DNA of 64,000 bases from Diphasiastrum complanatum. Lineage: Eukaryota > Streptophyta > Lycopodiopsida > Lycopodiales > Lycopodiaceae. Every line of letters starts with the position of its first letter. The stretch's first letter is position 1. Position numbers and translations under genes: made by a program. The notes under the pieces were generated by a model. It did no database searches. It worked only from the letters and a program-made list of their open reading frames with translations, and was not told the origin of the DNA. Positions 37,241 to 48,697 of the stretch are shown here, piece by piece. The stretch covers positions 16,607,309-16,671,308 of the forward strand of contig CM055107.1 in the NCBI GenBank assembly GCA_029204225.1, read 5' to 3'.

Positions 37241-38680
37241 ATGACTACTACTTCTCTTATGGCATTTCTAAAGCCCAGTTATAACTCAGTAACACTCATA
37301 GTGATGCACCTTATCACCATTGTTGTTCTGGCAAATTTCGCAAGCAACGTGCATGCAGCACCCGGCTTCAACTTTCTGAGAAAGGTACGTCCCGCTGTTA
37401 CTACAGCCATAGGAGCATCAGGTGGCTTTAGGACAGAGCTCATTCACAGAGATCACTACTCCTCGCCCTTGAGAAAGGAAGGAAGTGTGGGTATTTTGGA
37501 GCGAGTGCGTGAAGCTGTTGCTCTCAGCCATGCCAGAGCTAGAGGCATTGCTGCCAAAATGGCAGCAGAAATGAGAGGACGGCATGTTGCTAAACATGAT
37601 TTGTCATCGCCTTTGTCATCCGACAAAGGTTCCTATCTCATGGTCGTGCAACTAGCCACTCCTCCACAGACAATTCATGCTCTTGCAGACACGGGTAGCG
37701 ATCTGGTGTGGGCGCGATGCAAGCCATTTAATGGAACTGGAGGACCTTTGCTGAATCTCAACACCTCTCCCTCCTACAAGCGCATTCCTTGTCTATCTTC
37801 ACAATGCAAAGCGCTTGGCAGCGATGTCCAATATTGCAATAAGACCAGATGCGGATTTAAATATGGCTACAGCGATGGATCTACTTTGGCAGGAGACTTT
37901 TCGTCCGACACTCTCACAATGACAGGAACAGATGGAAAGCCTCAAAAGTTCACCAATTTCTCCTTCGGATGTGCGCATCGAGCTTCTGGTAAACTCGGAA
38001 CAATAGGAGGCCTGGTGGGTCTGGGCAAAGGCCCGGTGTCTCTGCCCTCTCAGCTGGGCTATGGCAAATTCTCTTACTGCTTGGTGACTTTCTCTGATGC
38101 ACCCTCCAGAACAAGCAATTTGATCTTTGGAGACGCAGCTTCCCTTCAAGGCCCAGGAGTACAGACCACTCCCATTATCCAGAACAAAGCCGGTACAAAT
38201 TATTATCTCAATCTGCAAGCCATCACCGTCGGAACCACAACTGTGAGTATTCCTGCGCAGCCCACCTCCACAGTTGCAGGCACTATCATTGACTCTGGAA
38301 CCACCCTTACATACATATCCAGCAGTGCCTTCCCTCAGGTCTTGGAAGCCTTCCAACGAGCCACTTCAGATCTTGCCCCGGTGGATGGCTCCCTTGTAGG
38401 CTTAGAGTATTGTGTCGACGTCTCTGACCACATCAACTATCGATTCCCGCGGCTCACTTTGCATTTTGAAAACGCGGACCTGCATGTTCCTCCCAGCAAC
38501 TACCTTCTTGCCATCTTCACTTCTACTCCCAACATTCTCTGCTTCACCATCGCAAGTAACGCTGAATTCTCTGTCGACGTCTCCATCGTCGGAAACCTCT
38601 TTCAGCAGAACACTCAGATTCTCTACGATGTCGTCAATTCCCAGCTCTCCTTTGCTCCAGCACAATGTGACTCCCGTTAA
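37241..38680 (+). CDS. Secreted aspartic protease, nepenthesin/CDR1-like (A1B)
   Basis: An intronless 479-residue frame, a normal length for the family. An N-terminal hydrophobic segment (about 17-37) and NVHA-APG suggest a signal peptide cut near 39/40, so the enzyme should enter the secretory pathway. A prosegment with FRTELIHRDHYSSPL (63-77) is typical of CDR1-like proteases. Catalytic motifs are ADTGSDLVWARC (Asp150) and IIDSGTTLTYI (Asp351), with the flap tyrosine in YGYSDGS (Tyr210). The Cys-rich nepenthesin insert has C160, C184, C189, C199 and C204. SIVGNLFQQNTQILYDV precedes the C-terminus. Possible N-glycosylation sites are N164, N200 and N239. No stop or frameshift. A second Met at codon 7 is possible, but the first has a better upstream base. 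CDR1-type enzymes act in the apoplast in defence signalling; that role is by family analogy only. Confidence 0.95.
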   Translation: MTTTSLMAFLKPSYNSVTLIVMHLITIVVLANFASNVHAAPGFNFLRKVRPAVTTAIGASGGFRTELIHRDHYSSPLRKEGSVGILERVREAVALSHARARGIAAKMAAEMRGRHVAKHDLSSPLSSDKGSYLMVVQLATPPQTIHALADTGSDLVWARCKPFNGTGGPLLNLNTSPSYKRIPCLSSQCKALGSDVQYCNKTRCGFKYGYSDGSTLAGDFSSDTLTMTGTDGKPQKFTNFSFGCAHRASGKLGTIGGLVGLGKGPVSLPSQLGYGKFSYCLVTFSDAPSRTSNLIFGDAASLQGPGVQTTPIIQNKAGTNYYLNLQAITVGTTTVSIPAQPTSTVAGTIIDSGTTLTYISSSAFPQVLEAFQRATSDLAPVDGSLVGLEYCVDVSDHINYRFPRLTLHFENADLHVPPSNYLLAIFTSTPNILCFTIASNAEFSVDVSIVGNLFQQNTQILYDVVNSQLSFAPAQCDSR

Positions 38681-38746
38681 TGGTTGCTATGTGATTCTAC
38701 AACTGTGGCTTAGTCCGTCTACCAGCTGCAGTATTCTTCATCAACC

Positions 38747-39168
38747 GATCACGAAGTATACACTTTCATTTTACCTGCTGTTTGTTTTGCATTTTTCTAC
38801 TAAATAGATTTTCAGAGCTGAACCAACTATGTCACATGACTAGAATTAAGGCGTAAATGGCATATGGCATATTCATTCTGTAGATGTAAACCAGTAGGAT
38901 AATCGCCAGTGATTGAGCTTAACTGATAGTTCACAGCATTCGTATTGTAAAGGAGCGTGATCACGATGTATGCACTCATATCTCACCTGCTATTTGTTTT
39001 GCATTTTCTTACTAATAAGATTTTCAGAACTGAACCAACTATGTCACATGACTAGAATTCAGGCGTAAATGGCATATTCTTTGATGTAGTTGTAAACCAG
39101 TAGCTAGGATAACAGGCACCGATTGAGCTTAACTGATAGTTGACATCATTCGTATTGTAGAGGAGCGT
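38747..39168 (+). repeat. Exact tandem duplication downstream of the protease gene
   Basis: Unit 1 is 38747-38958 (212 bp) and unit 2 is 38959-39168 (210 bp), head to tail with no gap. Both start GATCACGA and end AGGAGCGT, and share TTTTCAGA-CTGAACCAAC and ATGTCACATGACTAGAATT. It lies in the 3' flank or 3' UTR of the protease gene and is followed by a TC run at 39171-39201. Confidence 0.9.
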
Positions 39169-39170
39169 GA

Positions 39171-39201
39171 TCTCTCTCTCTCTCTCTCTCGCTCTCTCTC
39201 T
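39171..39201. repeat. Short (TC)n tract, interrupted
   Basis: 31 bases of TC with one CG interruption, immediately after the tandem duplication. Confidence 0.9.
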
Positions 39202-40950
39202 TGATCATCCAAAACCCAAGCTAAATGATTACAAGTATTTTCTTCGTACATTTTTTCTGGCCTGAAAACTAATCGATTAGATTGCTTCATTTTTGGTGCA
39301 TCAGTCCTCCAGAATTCGGTTATTTACAGCGGTGAAAGAGGTACTATGGTCATAAATCTAGTAGTTAATGCTTACCACATAGTAGTAAATTTATTTCTCG
39401 CGTTATGAAGAGTAGCCAATTCTCACAAATTTTTTACAGGTAAGCCTTATCACAAATGGCGATGTGAATTTCTACAGAGTCTTCCATCTCAAATATATCC
39501 TGCGCACTTTCACAATAGTATAACTCGTCAGATCAATCCTTACTCAGATGCCATACATCTGCAATTTTTCTTGATTATGTATTTAGTACTGATTGAGACT
39601 CATTTTTCTTGCCATTTTTCTCAGAAGTAACTCAGGCTTCATGTATTCTAAACGGAGCTTAATTTGTGTCAATCTTCTCAGAATCCTAAACTTTGCCTTT
39701 CATATTTTGTTGCTGCATTTGAATTTAGTAAAAGATGCATGATTTATCTGTCAAGCAAAACATCTCTTCCACAAATGAATGTTATTGATGTCTCTTTTCG
39801 TGATAAGGTACCATAATATTATGGATTGATGTGCATGAAAACAAAACTATCAAGCCATTTCTTTTCTTGAACCTTGATAGATTTTAAATGCCCTATTGCT
39901 CTTGGAGCTAATCTTTATCACGTCAAATTAGCACATAATTTCAAGACAACGCTTTAAAATGAGCCTATCCGCATAAGTTCTTAGCTCAATCTTTCAAAGC
40001 ATGTGGCTACACAGCTTCTTGGACATTTCACATACAAACTAATACTTGAAAAATTACTTTTCAACTAAATTTACTCTCCTTCACGCAATATATGTTGGTC
40101 AAATTTTTTTCATCCCATCCTTTGCCTGCACTTCTACCTCTTCCAAAATGTTCACCCCTCTACTTTTGACCTTCAAAACATCCTCAAAGAAGGCACTAGC
40201 AAATGTATTTTTATTTTAATCCATAGTTTTATCTTCTGGACTAGTTAGTATTTTAATTTCACAGTAACTTATTTTACTTGTATGGGCCACCCTCATCGCA
40301 CATGAGGTCCTCAAGGAGGTTCTTCGGGAACAGCTCGTTGAATGAGGCATCCCCGAGACCTCGCATGCGAGGATGGTGGCGAGTTGGGGGGTGGGGGGGA
40401 TAAAGCGACGCAGTAACCAAAATGCCTTGAAATCCAATTTAGGCATACCTTCAGAATTTATGTGCCTTCTCTGTTCGAAGGCATGCTTTTAGTTTTTTCG
40501 GGTTTTTTCAATAGGGGCAAACCGACGTCGCCAACTTATCAACAACTCTAAAAACAGTTGGACAACAAAATATCCTTAGGGCGCTTACCTACTTTGTACA
40601 TACATAAGACTGGCGTAAAGAGCATTCAATGCTTATAAGATATTTCTGAAGGCACTTGTAAATATATACTACTAACTGAATCAAGCTATGTAAGTTTTTA
40701 GCATTAATTTGAGTTCTTCTGTAGCCAGTGTTATCACGCTCAGAAAGCTGAAGTTATTATTTCAAGCAATTGTACTCACTGTCGATATCAATCAGAGAGC
40801 AATTTTCTATCTCACTACTGTATTGTTCATTTGTGCAATTTTATGAATGATTCATCTGGAATATTTTTGCTACTAATTGTTGCATTTCCGATCCTACATG
40901 CCTACGCTCAAAGCTCCGAGCTTCCCTGCCGGTCACCCATGCTTTACTAC
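39202..40950. other. Gene-free stretch
   Basis: No supported gene. Near 40300-40400 a small GC-richer island holds a G run (GGGGGGTGGGGGGG near 40385). No reading frame here shows a known domain. Confidence 0.5.
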
Positions 40951-41095
40951 ATGATATCAAATAAGGCATTTCAGTAATCTGAATTTTCTACTGTGGATTA
41001 TCAGTCTTGGTTCTATCAAGACATCTTTCTAGCAAACGCGTAGCCAACAATATTTCAACAATCATTGTTTCTACCAATGATCTCGTTCAACCAGA

Positions 41096-43547
41096 ATGGA
41101 TCCATCATCTAGTTCATCTCTCATTGACAAACTCGATGGGGATAACTCTCATCTCTGGAAATTCAAGATGAGGGTGATACTACTAGCCAAAGAACTGTGG
41201 AACATCGTTGATGGCACAGAGCTCAAACCAGAAGGTGATGCAGCCAGTATCACCAAGTGGAGACTGAGAGATGGCAAAGCATTTGCCATGATCACCCCTC
41301 AACATCAAGGATACTCAAATCAGCCACAAACGTGCTGCTCAAACTGCTAAGGACGCATGAGACATCCTAGCAACTCTCTACAATATTAGGGATGTGACTT
41401 CCAAGCTACACTTGAGAAAGAAATTCTTCACCCTGAGAATGTCTGACGCAGAGAGTGTTTCGAGTCACCTCAACATTTTCAAAAATCTTATGGAACAAAT
41501 GACTGCAACTGGCTTAGTCATAGAAAATTTTGATGCTCTCATGACTCTATTAACGAGACTACCTGAAGCCTACAAAAATTGTGTTGTGACAATTTCGACC
41601 CATGAGTACCTCACTCTGTCAGAAATAATTTTGTTGTGCCTACAAGAGGAGATCAGAAGATCTGCTTCCTCCTTAGGCTCAGGATCGGATCCTCAAGCTC
41701 TATATTCAAAAAATCAGAAGTTTAGATCAAGATATCTACAAAGTTAGGTTATACTGACAAGAAGAGCAACATGCAGACTCGACCAAATTATGGTTCAGGA
41801 TCAAATTCAACCTCTTCATCATTCCAACTAGTGCAAAAACTACTCTATAGATACTATAAGAGGACTGGCCATGAAATTAAGGACTGCCAAACTTTGAAGT
41901 ACAACAACGAATAGAAGAAGCAGTTCCAACAACAAGCACACAGTGCAACAACCAGTCACTCAATCAAACCACAAGAAGAAGATAAAGCATGGTTCATGAC
42001 CAAAGTTGGAGAATGTCAGGATATCAATTCCTGGTATCTAGATTCTAGAGCAACTCAACATATGACTCACCATTGCGACTGGGAAAAAGACTACAAGTCA
42101 TTCACCCACACTAGAGTTGTGCAACTTGGAGACAACTCATCACATTCAATCCAAGGTGAAGGAATAGTCCGAGTCGAATTTCAAAGAGGTGAAGTTAGGT
42201 AGGTGTCCAACGTTTTCCACGTTCCAAATCTGACCAAGAATCTACTCTCAGTTAGCAGAATCACCGACTCAGGTCGGAAGGTTGAATTTGATACAGAAGT
42301 CTGCACAATTTTTGACAAATCCCGGAGGTTTCTAGCCTACAGAAGAAGAAGTAACTATCTGTACAAACTCAGCCACTGCTACTCTTCTAACAGTCAGACT
42401 CTTCACACAACCACTTCTAAATCAACTGATATGTTGTAGCATTTCAGACTTGGCCATCTTAATTTCAACAGTATTCAGCAAATGCCTCTATATGGTTTTT
42501 GCTTAGTGGGGGCCTGACGGTGAATATTGCTAAGACCAAAGTTATGGTGTTTAACACAAATCGGCAGCATATGAAAGATGACGCTTTTTATTATGATGCA
42601 CAACAGCTGGAGATTGTTACATCATACACCTATCTAGGTGTATTATTCACTGGTCCCTGACTCACCTGAGTCTAATGGTGTAGGAACGGAAGAATTGGAC
42701 ACTCATCAAAATTGCCAAGAGCATGTTGGCCCATGCTTCTCTTCCAAAGAAATTTTGGGCATAAGATGTTACTACAGCTGCCAATTTGAAAAATTTGATC
42801 CATCACCAAAGCTTTGAATGGCAAAACACCTTATGAGGTGTGGACATGATCAAAACCATCACTAAAAAATATTCGAGTATTTGGATGCATGGCTTTCGCT
42901 CAGATCCCAGAAGATCTAAGATGCAAGTTGGATGACAAGAACAGGAAACTGATTTTCATCATCTATTCAAAATGCATGTTGGCCCAAGAATACAAGATGA
43001 CTGGGTCCAGCCCACTACTGTCTCGAAATCCAAATCCAATGAGATCAACCCAGCAAACTAATTTTCATCAATCAACAATGATATCTCAACAATTTGCTGG
43101 AAAAGTGTGGTGTTTTCAGCTGCAAACCAAGTCACTTTCCACTCGACCCTGGACTAAAGTTATCAAATGAACAGTCTCCTCAAATTGAGGCAGAAAAGGA
43201 GGAAATGAAGTCATACCCCTTTCAATCCATCATCGACTCACTGATGTACGAAATGGTCAGCACATGACCAGACCTTACGATCAATACACTTAGCCAGATC
43301 TAGGCTTAACTCATTGGAAAGCACTAACAAAGGTCATGAACTACATCCACGCAACAAAAACTCTCAACATTTGCTATGGAAGTAGCCATACTGCCAAAAT
43401 CTCATGGAACAGCCGGAAGCAGAACTCAGTTGCATTATCATCAACGGAATCCAAATACATAGCTGTCACAAATGCAACCAAAGAGGCAATCCGGTTAAGA
43501 CAATTGCTTGCATACATCAACCTTGCACAAACAATCATTCACTCATG
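41096..43547 (+). pseudogene. Copia G gag-pol, broken
   Basis: Gag starts MDPSSSSSLIDKLDGDNSHL (41096) and continues in another frame (41394) with LTRLPEAYKNCVVTIS and LQEEIRR. A degenerate zinc knuckle YRYYKRTGHEIKDC has lost both leading Cys residues. Protease is at NSWYLDSRATQHMTHH, where DSG reads DSR. The linker FHVPNLTKNLLSVS and the integrase zinc-binding FRLGHLNFNS follow. After the foreign segment, integrase resumes with NGV...RKNWTLIKIAKSMLAHA. RT is largely missing. RNase H has KISWNSRKQNSVALSSTESKYIAV. Numerous stops and shifts. The gag belongs to a lineage different from A and B. Confidence 0.85.
42499..42664 (+). mobile_element. Non-LTR retrotransposon RT fragment inside element G
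   Basis: One frame reads WFLLSGGLTVNIAKTKVMVF, then NTNRQHMKDD, then LEIVTSYTYLGVLFTG and a stop. GLTVN--KTKVM-F and the Y-YLGV motif are typical of the region just after the catalytic core of non-LTR (LINE-type) reverse transcriptases. It sits where the Copia integrase core should be. The source element is not otherwise present. The lineage is unresolved. Confidence 0.7.
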
Positions 43548-43730
43548 ATGAAATTTTTGGAAAGTAGATACCAACTCCTTGGTGCTTGCATAAGCCTATA
43601 CAAACTCTTTTGGAGAAAACGCACATGAATGGTCTTTCAATGAGAAATGTAGCCCTCAGGTTGGTCCATGCAGAATTCCTCTTCAAGATCTACATTCAAG
43701 AATGCATTTGTAGTATCTAATTGCCATATA
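43547..43730 (-). pseudogene. Copia H RT fragment
   Basis: Minus-strand reading IWQLDTTNAFLNVDLEEEF, CMDQPEGYISH, then (shifted) SLYRLMQAPRSWY. This is the Copia RT region preceding the catalytic YVDD. It ends at the convergent junction with element G. Confidence 0.8.
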
Positions 43731-44309
43731 TCCCAACCATAATCTTATGCACTTAAAACTCGCCACAGTCCAATAGTTGGGAGAGAAATCGCCTACTACA
43801 AGTTTTTTGACCTAAATTGAGTTCTGGATTGCACAAATCCCCATTCTACACATGAAAATGCTTGATTTTTACAAGGAATCACTCTAGCACTCTAGAATTG
43901 GTGATACCTCCAATTCACTCCCTATATTTGGTTTCTCCTCCACTTATAGCCTAAAACAAAGCTCTGATACCATTTGAAGAAAATCGGATCACAAATCTAA
44001 TTATTCTCTTTGATCTTTGGCTAAAATGGAAAGCACATCTAGCTTCATTAACAATGTAGAAATATTGCATCTACTACACATAGAAGATATAAACTCAACA
44101 AGAACTTGTCAAAATCACTTATGTGAGTTGATTTATTGTTCCAATCTCTGTACAACAGTCGTACAACAATAATACTCACATGTGGGAACTCATATATATC
44201 ACAAATGTACTAAGCTTTTGGAAGGCCATTGTAGGTAGAGTTGCTATTGCTTGTGAAAGAAAACTTTTATAAACTTGTAAATCACAAACAGCTAGTTTAA
44301 TGGGAGGTT
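43731..44309 (-). other. PBS/LTR-like block interrupting element H
   Basis: A perfect PBS complement GCTCTGATACCA lies at 43961-43972. TGAAGAAAATCGG starts two bases beyond it, so 43975 to about 44200 may be a minus-strand LTR with part of its leader at 43740-43960. The block lies between two RT pieces of H that should be about 85 codons apart. The origin (insertion or rearrangement) is uncertain. Confidence 0.5.
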
Positions 44310-45085
44310 TTATAAGATAGCATGATGTGCAAGCATGTCCTGCTATTATCTCGTCTTCCATGGCCTTAATCCATTTGTCCTTGTCTGGACTATTAATGGC
44401 TTCTTCGTAAGTTTGTGGTTCACCACCGAATCCACAGAATTCTTCTTGAGTAGAAGATGAGCTGTCAGTATATATCTGACTGGTGCTCTTCTTTGTCTTG
44501 CAGATCTCCTTGGAGATAATATAGGATCAATAACTGCTTTGCCTTTGTCCTATTTGCTGGCAGTAGAGAGCTTCGGTGTGTCGACGATGTTCCAGGAACT
44601 CCCGATATATCGGTCTGCTCATCATTCGAACTATCACTCAATCCGTCTGGAATTCAAACATCTTTATCTGGATGCTTAGGGTCTACTCTCTCTGTCGATG
44701 TGAGAAGGTCATAGTATTGTCTGCTAAGGACTTCGTAGCTGACTGGATCTTCCTTAGCCATTGTTCTTGTCTCATCGAATTTGATGTCTCTGACAGTGTT
44801 TACTTCATTGGTTTGAGACATGTATATTTTGTAATATCCTAAATGGACTTCATAGCCAACCAAAAATCCTTGCTCCACATTTTCGTCTAGCTTCTTCCAC
44901 TTCTTATCTAGTATGTGTGCATATGCTACACGTTCAAAGATTTGAACATGAGCCGGATTCGGCTTGCTTCTCCACCATATCTTATGTGGGGTACTGTGAG
45001 AAACACTCGATTTGCCTGTCCTATTCTACAAGTAGGCCATTGTAGCTTCAGCCCATAGTGATCTTGATGCCTTCGAGTAAGCCAT
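44310..45085 (-). pseudogene. Copia H integrase C-terminus and RT start
   Basis: From 45085 on the minus strand: MAYSKASRSLWAEATMAYL, a stop, HKIWWRSKPNPAHVQIF, then QGFLVGYEVHLGYYKIYMSQ and VRDIKFDE (integrase C-terminal region). A Ser-rich linker follows, then the RT start PQTYEEAINSPDKDKWIKAM and EDEI near 44345. The integrase catalytic core is absent, cut off at 45085 by repeat R1. Confidence 0.82.
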
Positions 45086-45495
45086 CATGGAAATCCATCG
45101 TACATTGAATATCTAATGTTTCTGTTTGATTCATTTCATAAGTACTATCCTAATAGTATGTAAATGATATTCAAACATCAATACTTATCTCATATGAATG
45201 AGAATTAATCATCAGTTTACTTTTTACAAGACTTTGTGAAGGATTTCACATTTGAGGTCATGCCATGTGTCAGTATGGTACTTGTCCAACGTGGATAGGC
45301 TGATATAGAAACAGAAAACTGACTAAAAGTCAGTACACAGTATTCTGTATGATTAAAATCACATATGAGTCTTCATTCAATAATTTCAAATCTATATTTG
45401 ACAACTGTTACATGTCATTAGACCATTGTTTGACTGATAATTTCATACACTACAAAATAGTCTATCACATATTCTCGTTAATAAATTCTTAATAT
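45086..45495. repeat. Direct repeat R1
   Basis: Starts TGGAAATCCATCGTACATTG and ends near TTAATAAATTCTTAA. It is a diverged copy of R2 (49222-49718), in the same orientation, lacking a segment near its middle. It interrupts Copia H integrase at 45085 and precedes element I. It could be the remains of a 5' LTR of I or an independent dispersed repeat. Confidence 0.75.
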
Positions 45496-45619
45496 TAGAT
45501 GCACATGTCAGGAAATTAAGAACGTTATTCTCATCTCTTAAGCTAGCAGGAAAAGAGCATGGAATTTCATATTTTAAAAAGTATACTATCTTTTTGAGAT
45601 CTCTGTCTAATACTTATTC

Positions 45620-48600
45620 TGCAGTAAGGACTATTATAAGTATGACCGTGCATCTAGACTTTGAAGAAGCAGTTAAAGTTGTACAAGAGCAGGATTCATG
45701 AGAAAACAAGCTGATCATTCCAACAATGAGAAAGCCTTCTATGCCAAGAAGAGTACAAAGAAAGGATTCATGAAGAATCCAAAGAAAAAAGGTCCAAATC
45801 AGCAACAATAGTGTTAGCCTTCAAGCATGAATGATGCAAAGGAAGACAAAGATAAAGTGATTTGCTTCAGATACAAGAGAAAAGGACATGCTATTGACAA
45901 ATGTTGGCTCAATCCAGAAATCCCTTGCTGTCATTGTCAAAAAGTGGGACATGCAGCCATTGATTGCTTCAGGAATCCAAAAAATCAAAAGAAACAAGAG
46001 AAAGCTCACATAGTAAAGGAACAAAAAGAAGAAGCACAAGAAGATTATGCAGAATGCTCCAAATACTAAGAGAGAGAACTTCAACTTTTATTTGTACTGA
46101 TGACTCTTGTTATATATCTTCTAACAGAGACATTGATGTTATACTAGACTCAGGTGCTACTTCACATATTAGTTCAGAAAGAAGTTTATTCACCAACTTC
46201 CAATACGCCAATGACCAAAGATATGTAATCTTAGGTGATGGAAATAGACACAGAGTTATTGGTCTAGGCAACATCAATCTGAAAACTGTTAAAGGCATAA
46301 AAGTCCTTAAGGATGCGCTCTTTGTTCCATCAATAAAGAAAGATTCACTTTCTGTAGCCAAGATAACTGATGATGGCATGAAAGTGTCATTTGCTAATGA
46401 CCTATGCAGAGTGATTGACACAAAAACCAACAGCATTATGGCAGTGGCAGAAAGACAACAAAATCTCTATATCTTGAAAGTACATGCAGATGAAGATGAG
46501 ATTCATAGTTCTATAGAGACTATGAATAATTTATGGCATCGAAGATTGTACCACATCAGCCATAAGAGAGAGTAGAGCTTTGCCAAGAAGGATACATATC
46601 AGGTATACAAATTGCTGATACGAATTCTTTCATTCCATGTGAAGCTTGTTTCTTGGGGAAATTGCACAGATAGCCTTTTAATAAAAAATGTTACAGAGCC
46701 AGAGATATATTGGAAATTGTACACTCTGATTTATGTGGTCTTATATCTACTGAATCCATTGGAGGTGAAAAATACTTCATTAATTTCATTGATGATTTTT
46801 CAAGGTTCACAATGATATATTTCTTGAAGAATAAATCAGAAGCTTTCGAATGTTTCAAAGAATATTTGTATTTTGCTGAAAAACCCACAAACAAGAAGTT
46901 GAGGCAACTCAGGAATGACAGAGGAGGAGAGTATATGTCCAAGAAATTTGAAAATTCTGCAGGTCCAATGGAATATATCACCAGAAGACTGTGTCATACA
47001 CACTGCAACATAATGGGACAGCAGAAAGAATAAATAGGACATTAATTGAAGCAGATAAATGCATGCTTTCTCAAGCTAAGCTTCCTAGAAAATTCTGGGC
47101 AGAATCTATAGCAGCTGCAAACTACATGTTGAACAAGACATTGAAGACTTCATGTGATGGAAAAACACCTCATGAAGTTTGGTATGGTAGAAGGCCTGAC
47201 CTATCTCACATTAAAATATTTGGATGTACAGCTTATGTTCTTAAACCTAAGCAACTAAGAACTAAGCTAGATGAAAATGCAACAAAAGGCATTCTGGTTG
47301 GCTTTGACAGTATTTCCAACCATTATAGAATATACATTCCCTCAAAGAATGATGTTATTTTTGCTAGAGATGTGTTGTTTGAAGAAACAAAGCTTATTCA
47401 TGATCTTGACCCAAAAGGTCATGAAATTTTTGAATATGCTACTTTCTATGGTGATTTACCTAATACTACTCTTGAGAATAATCAAGAGGTAGCCCAAGAA
47501 CAAGAAATTTAGGATATGAACCAACAGCAGGATCAACATCAACTAGAAGGTGAACAACAACATGTTCAATCATCAAGGTTTCCTTCCTATGTCTGCAAAA
47601 TGAAAAGAAGTATATATGGATTAAAGCAATCAGCCAGGGCCGGCTTGGTATAAGAAGAAGGACCAAGCATTGAAGTATCGTGGTTTTAACCCCATAGGAG
47701 CTGATTCTAATGTCTATATAAAAATCATTAATGAAGAACTTGTTATAATTGCTATGTATGTTAATGACTCACTCATTATTTTCAAGAGGAATGAAGATAT
47801 TTTATAGGTTAAGAGGGAGATATCTTCTCTATTTGATATTACTGATCTTGGAGAGGCAAAATGCTACTTGGAATACAAATTGAAAGAGACAAAGTGAATG
47901 GAAGTATGTACATACATCAGCAAAGATATATAAAAAGCTGTTGAAGAACTTTCAAATGGAAAAATGTAAAGACAAGCTACACCAGTACCTGTTGGAGCTA
48001 TTATTTCCAAAGAGGATTGTCCGATATCGCATGAAGAAAAAGAAGACATGAAGAAATATCCTTATCACACTCTTATTGGATCATTAATGTATCTTGCTAT
48101 ATGTACATGTCCAGATATATCATATGGAGTATTCACTCATAGTCAATATTGTTCTAATCCAGGAATAAAACATTGGAGAGCAGCTAAGAGAATATTACAG
48201 TACCTGACATACACAAATGACTATGGGATAAAATATTCAAAGAATGAAAATTTCATTCTTCTATCCTATAGTGAAGCCAGTTGGCTGACCTTCAAAGAAG
48301 ACTCTAAAATCTTGACTGGAGGATGCAGCATTATAGCAGGAGGTGCTATTAGTTGGACATGTATGAAGCAATTGATAGTAGCTCAATCATCTTGCGAATC
48401 TGAATACATTGCTGCATCTAAGGTGGCAAATGAAGTGATATGGATTAGATATATACTTGAAAGTTTGGGCATCACTCAAGATAAACCAAGCTTATTTCTA
48501 ATGGACAATACTTCAACAATTCACTTGACAAAAGATCCGATGTATCATGCTCGAACCAAACATATTGCTACGAGATATCATCACATAAGAGATCTCATAG

Positions 48601-48697
48601 ACAAAGAGCTAGTCTATACCAGCTTCATTTCAACCAAAGAGATGGTGGCAGATATATTCACCAAGGCATTGGACAAAGACACATTTGAGAAACATTG
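45620..48697 (+). pseudogene. Copia I gag-pol, broken
   Basis: The gag end carries EEAVKVVQEQDS and two zinc knuckles: CFRYKRKGHAIDKC (45863-45904, second Cys replaced by Tyr) and CCHCQKVGHAAIDC (45926-45967). Protease is at VILDSGATSHIS (near 46137). Integrase has LWHRRLYH, EIVHSDLCG, LRNDRGGEYM and then (shifted) NGTAERINRTL, followed by KTPHEVWYGRRPDLSHIKIFG and GILVGFDS. The start of RT is deleted near 47610. It resumes at SIYGLKQSAR, and the catalytic motif reads YVND (47757-47768) instead of YVDD. RNase H is open at 48048-48698 (SWTCMKQLIVAQSSCESEYIA-type motif, DIFTKAL). Stops lie near 45698, 46573, 47510 and 47806. Confidence 0.88.

Larger units (their letters stand above)
40952..43547 (+). 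mobile_element. Copia element G, decayed
   Basis: A plus-strand Copia with gag at 41096, protease near 42030, an integrase relic at 42680-42760 and RNase H ending at about 43547. A degenerate PBS-like TGATATCAAATA lies at 40952. LTRs are not recognised. Part of integrase is replaced by a non-LTR RT fragment, most of RT is deleted, and the 3' end abuts the oppositely oriented element H. Confidence 0.8.
43547..45085 (-). mobile_element. Copia element H, decayed
   Basis: A minus-strand Copia reading from integrase (45085) through the RT start (44310), then interrupted by about 580 bp holding a PBS/LTR-like block, and resuming in RT (43730-43547). It is cut at both ends: by repeat R1 at 45085 and by element G at about 43547. 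Confidence 0.7.

Noticed and set aside
37799-38356. Minus-strand frame of 185 residues inside the protease gene
   Set aside because: It is antisense to the conserved aspartic protease. Codon and motif evidence support only the plus strand.
40380-40400. G-run that might form a quadruplex or mark a CpG island
   Set aside because: It is one short run without four regular G blocks or a gene start. Insufficient evidence.
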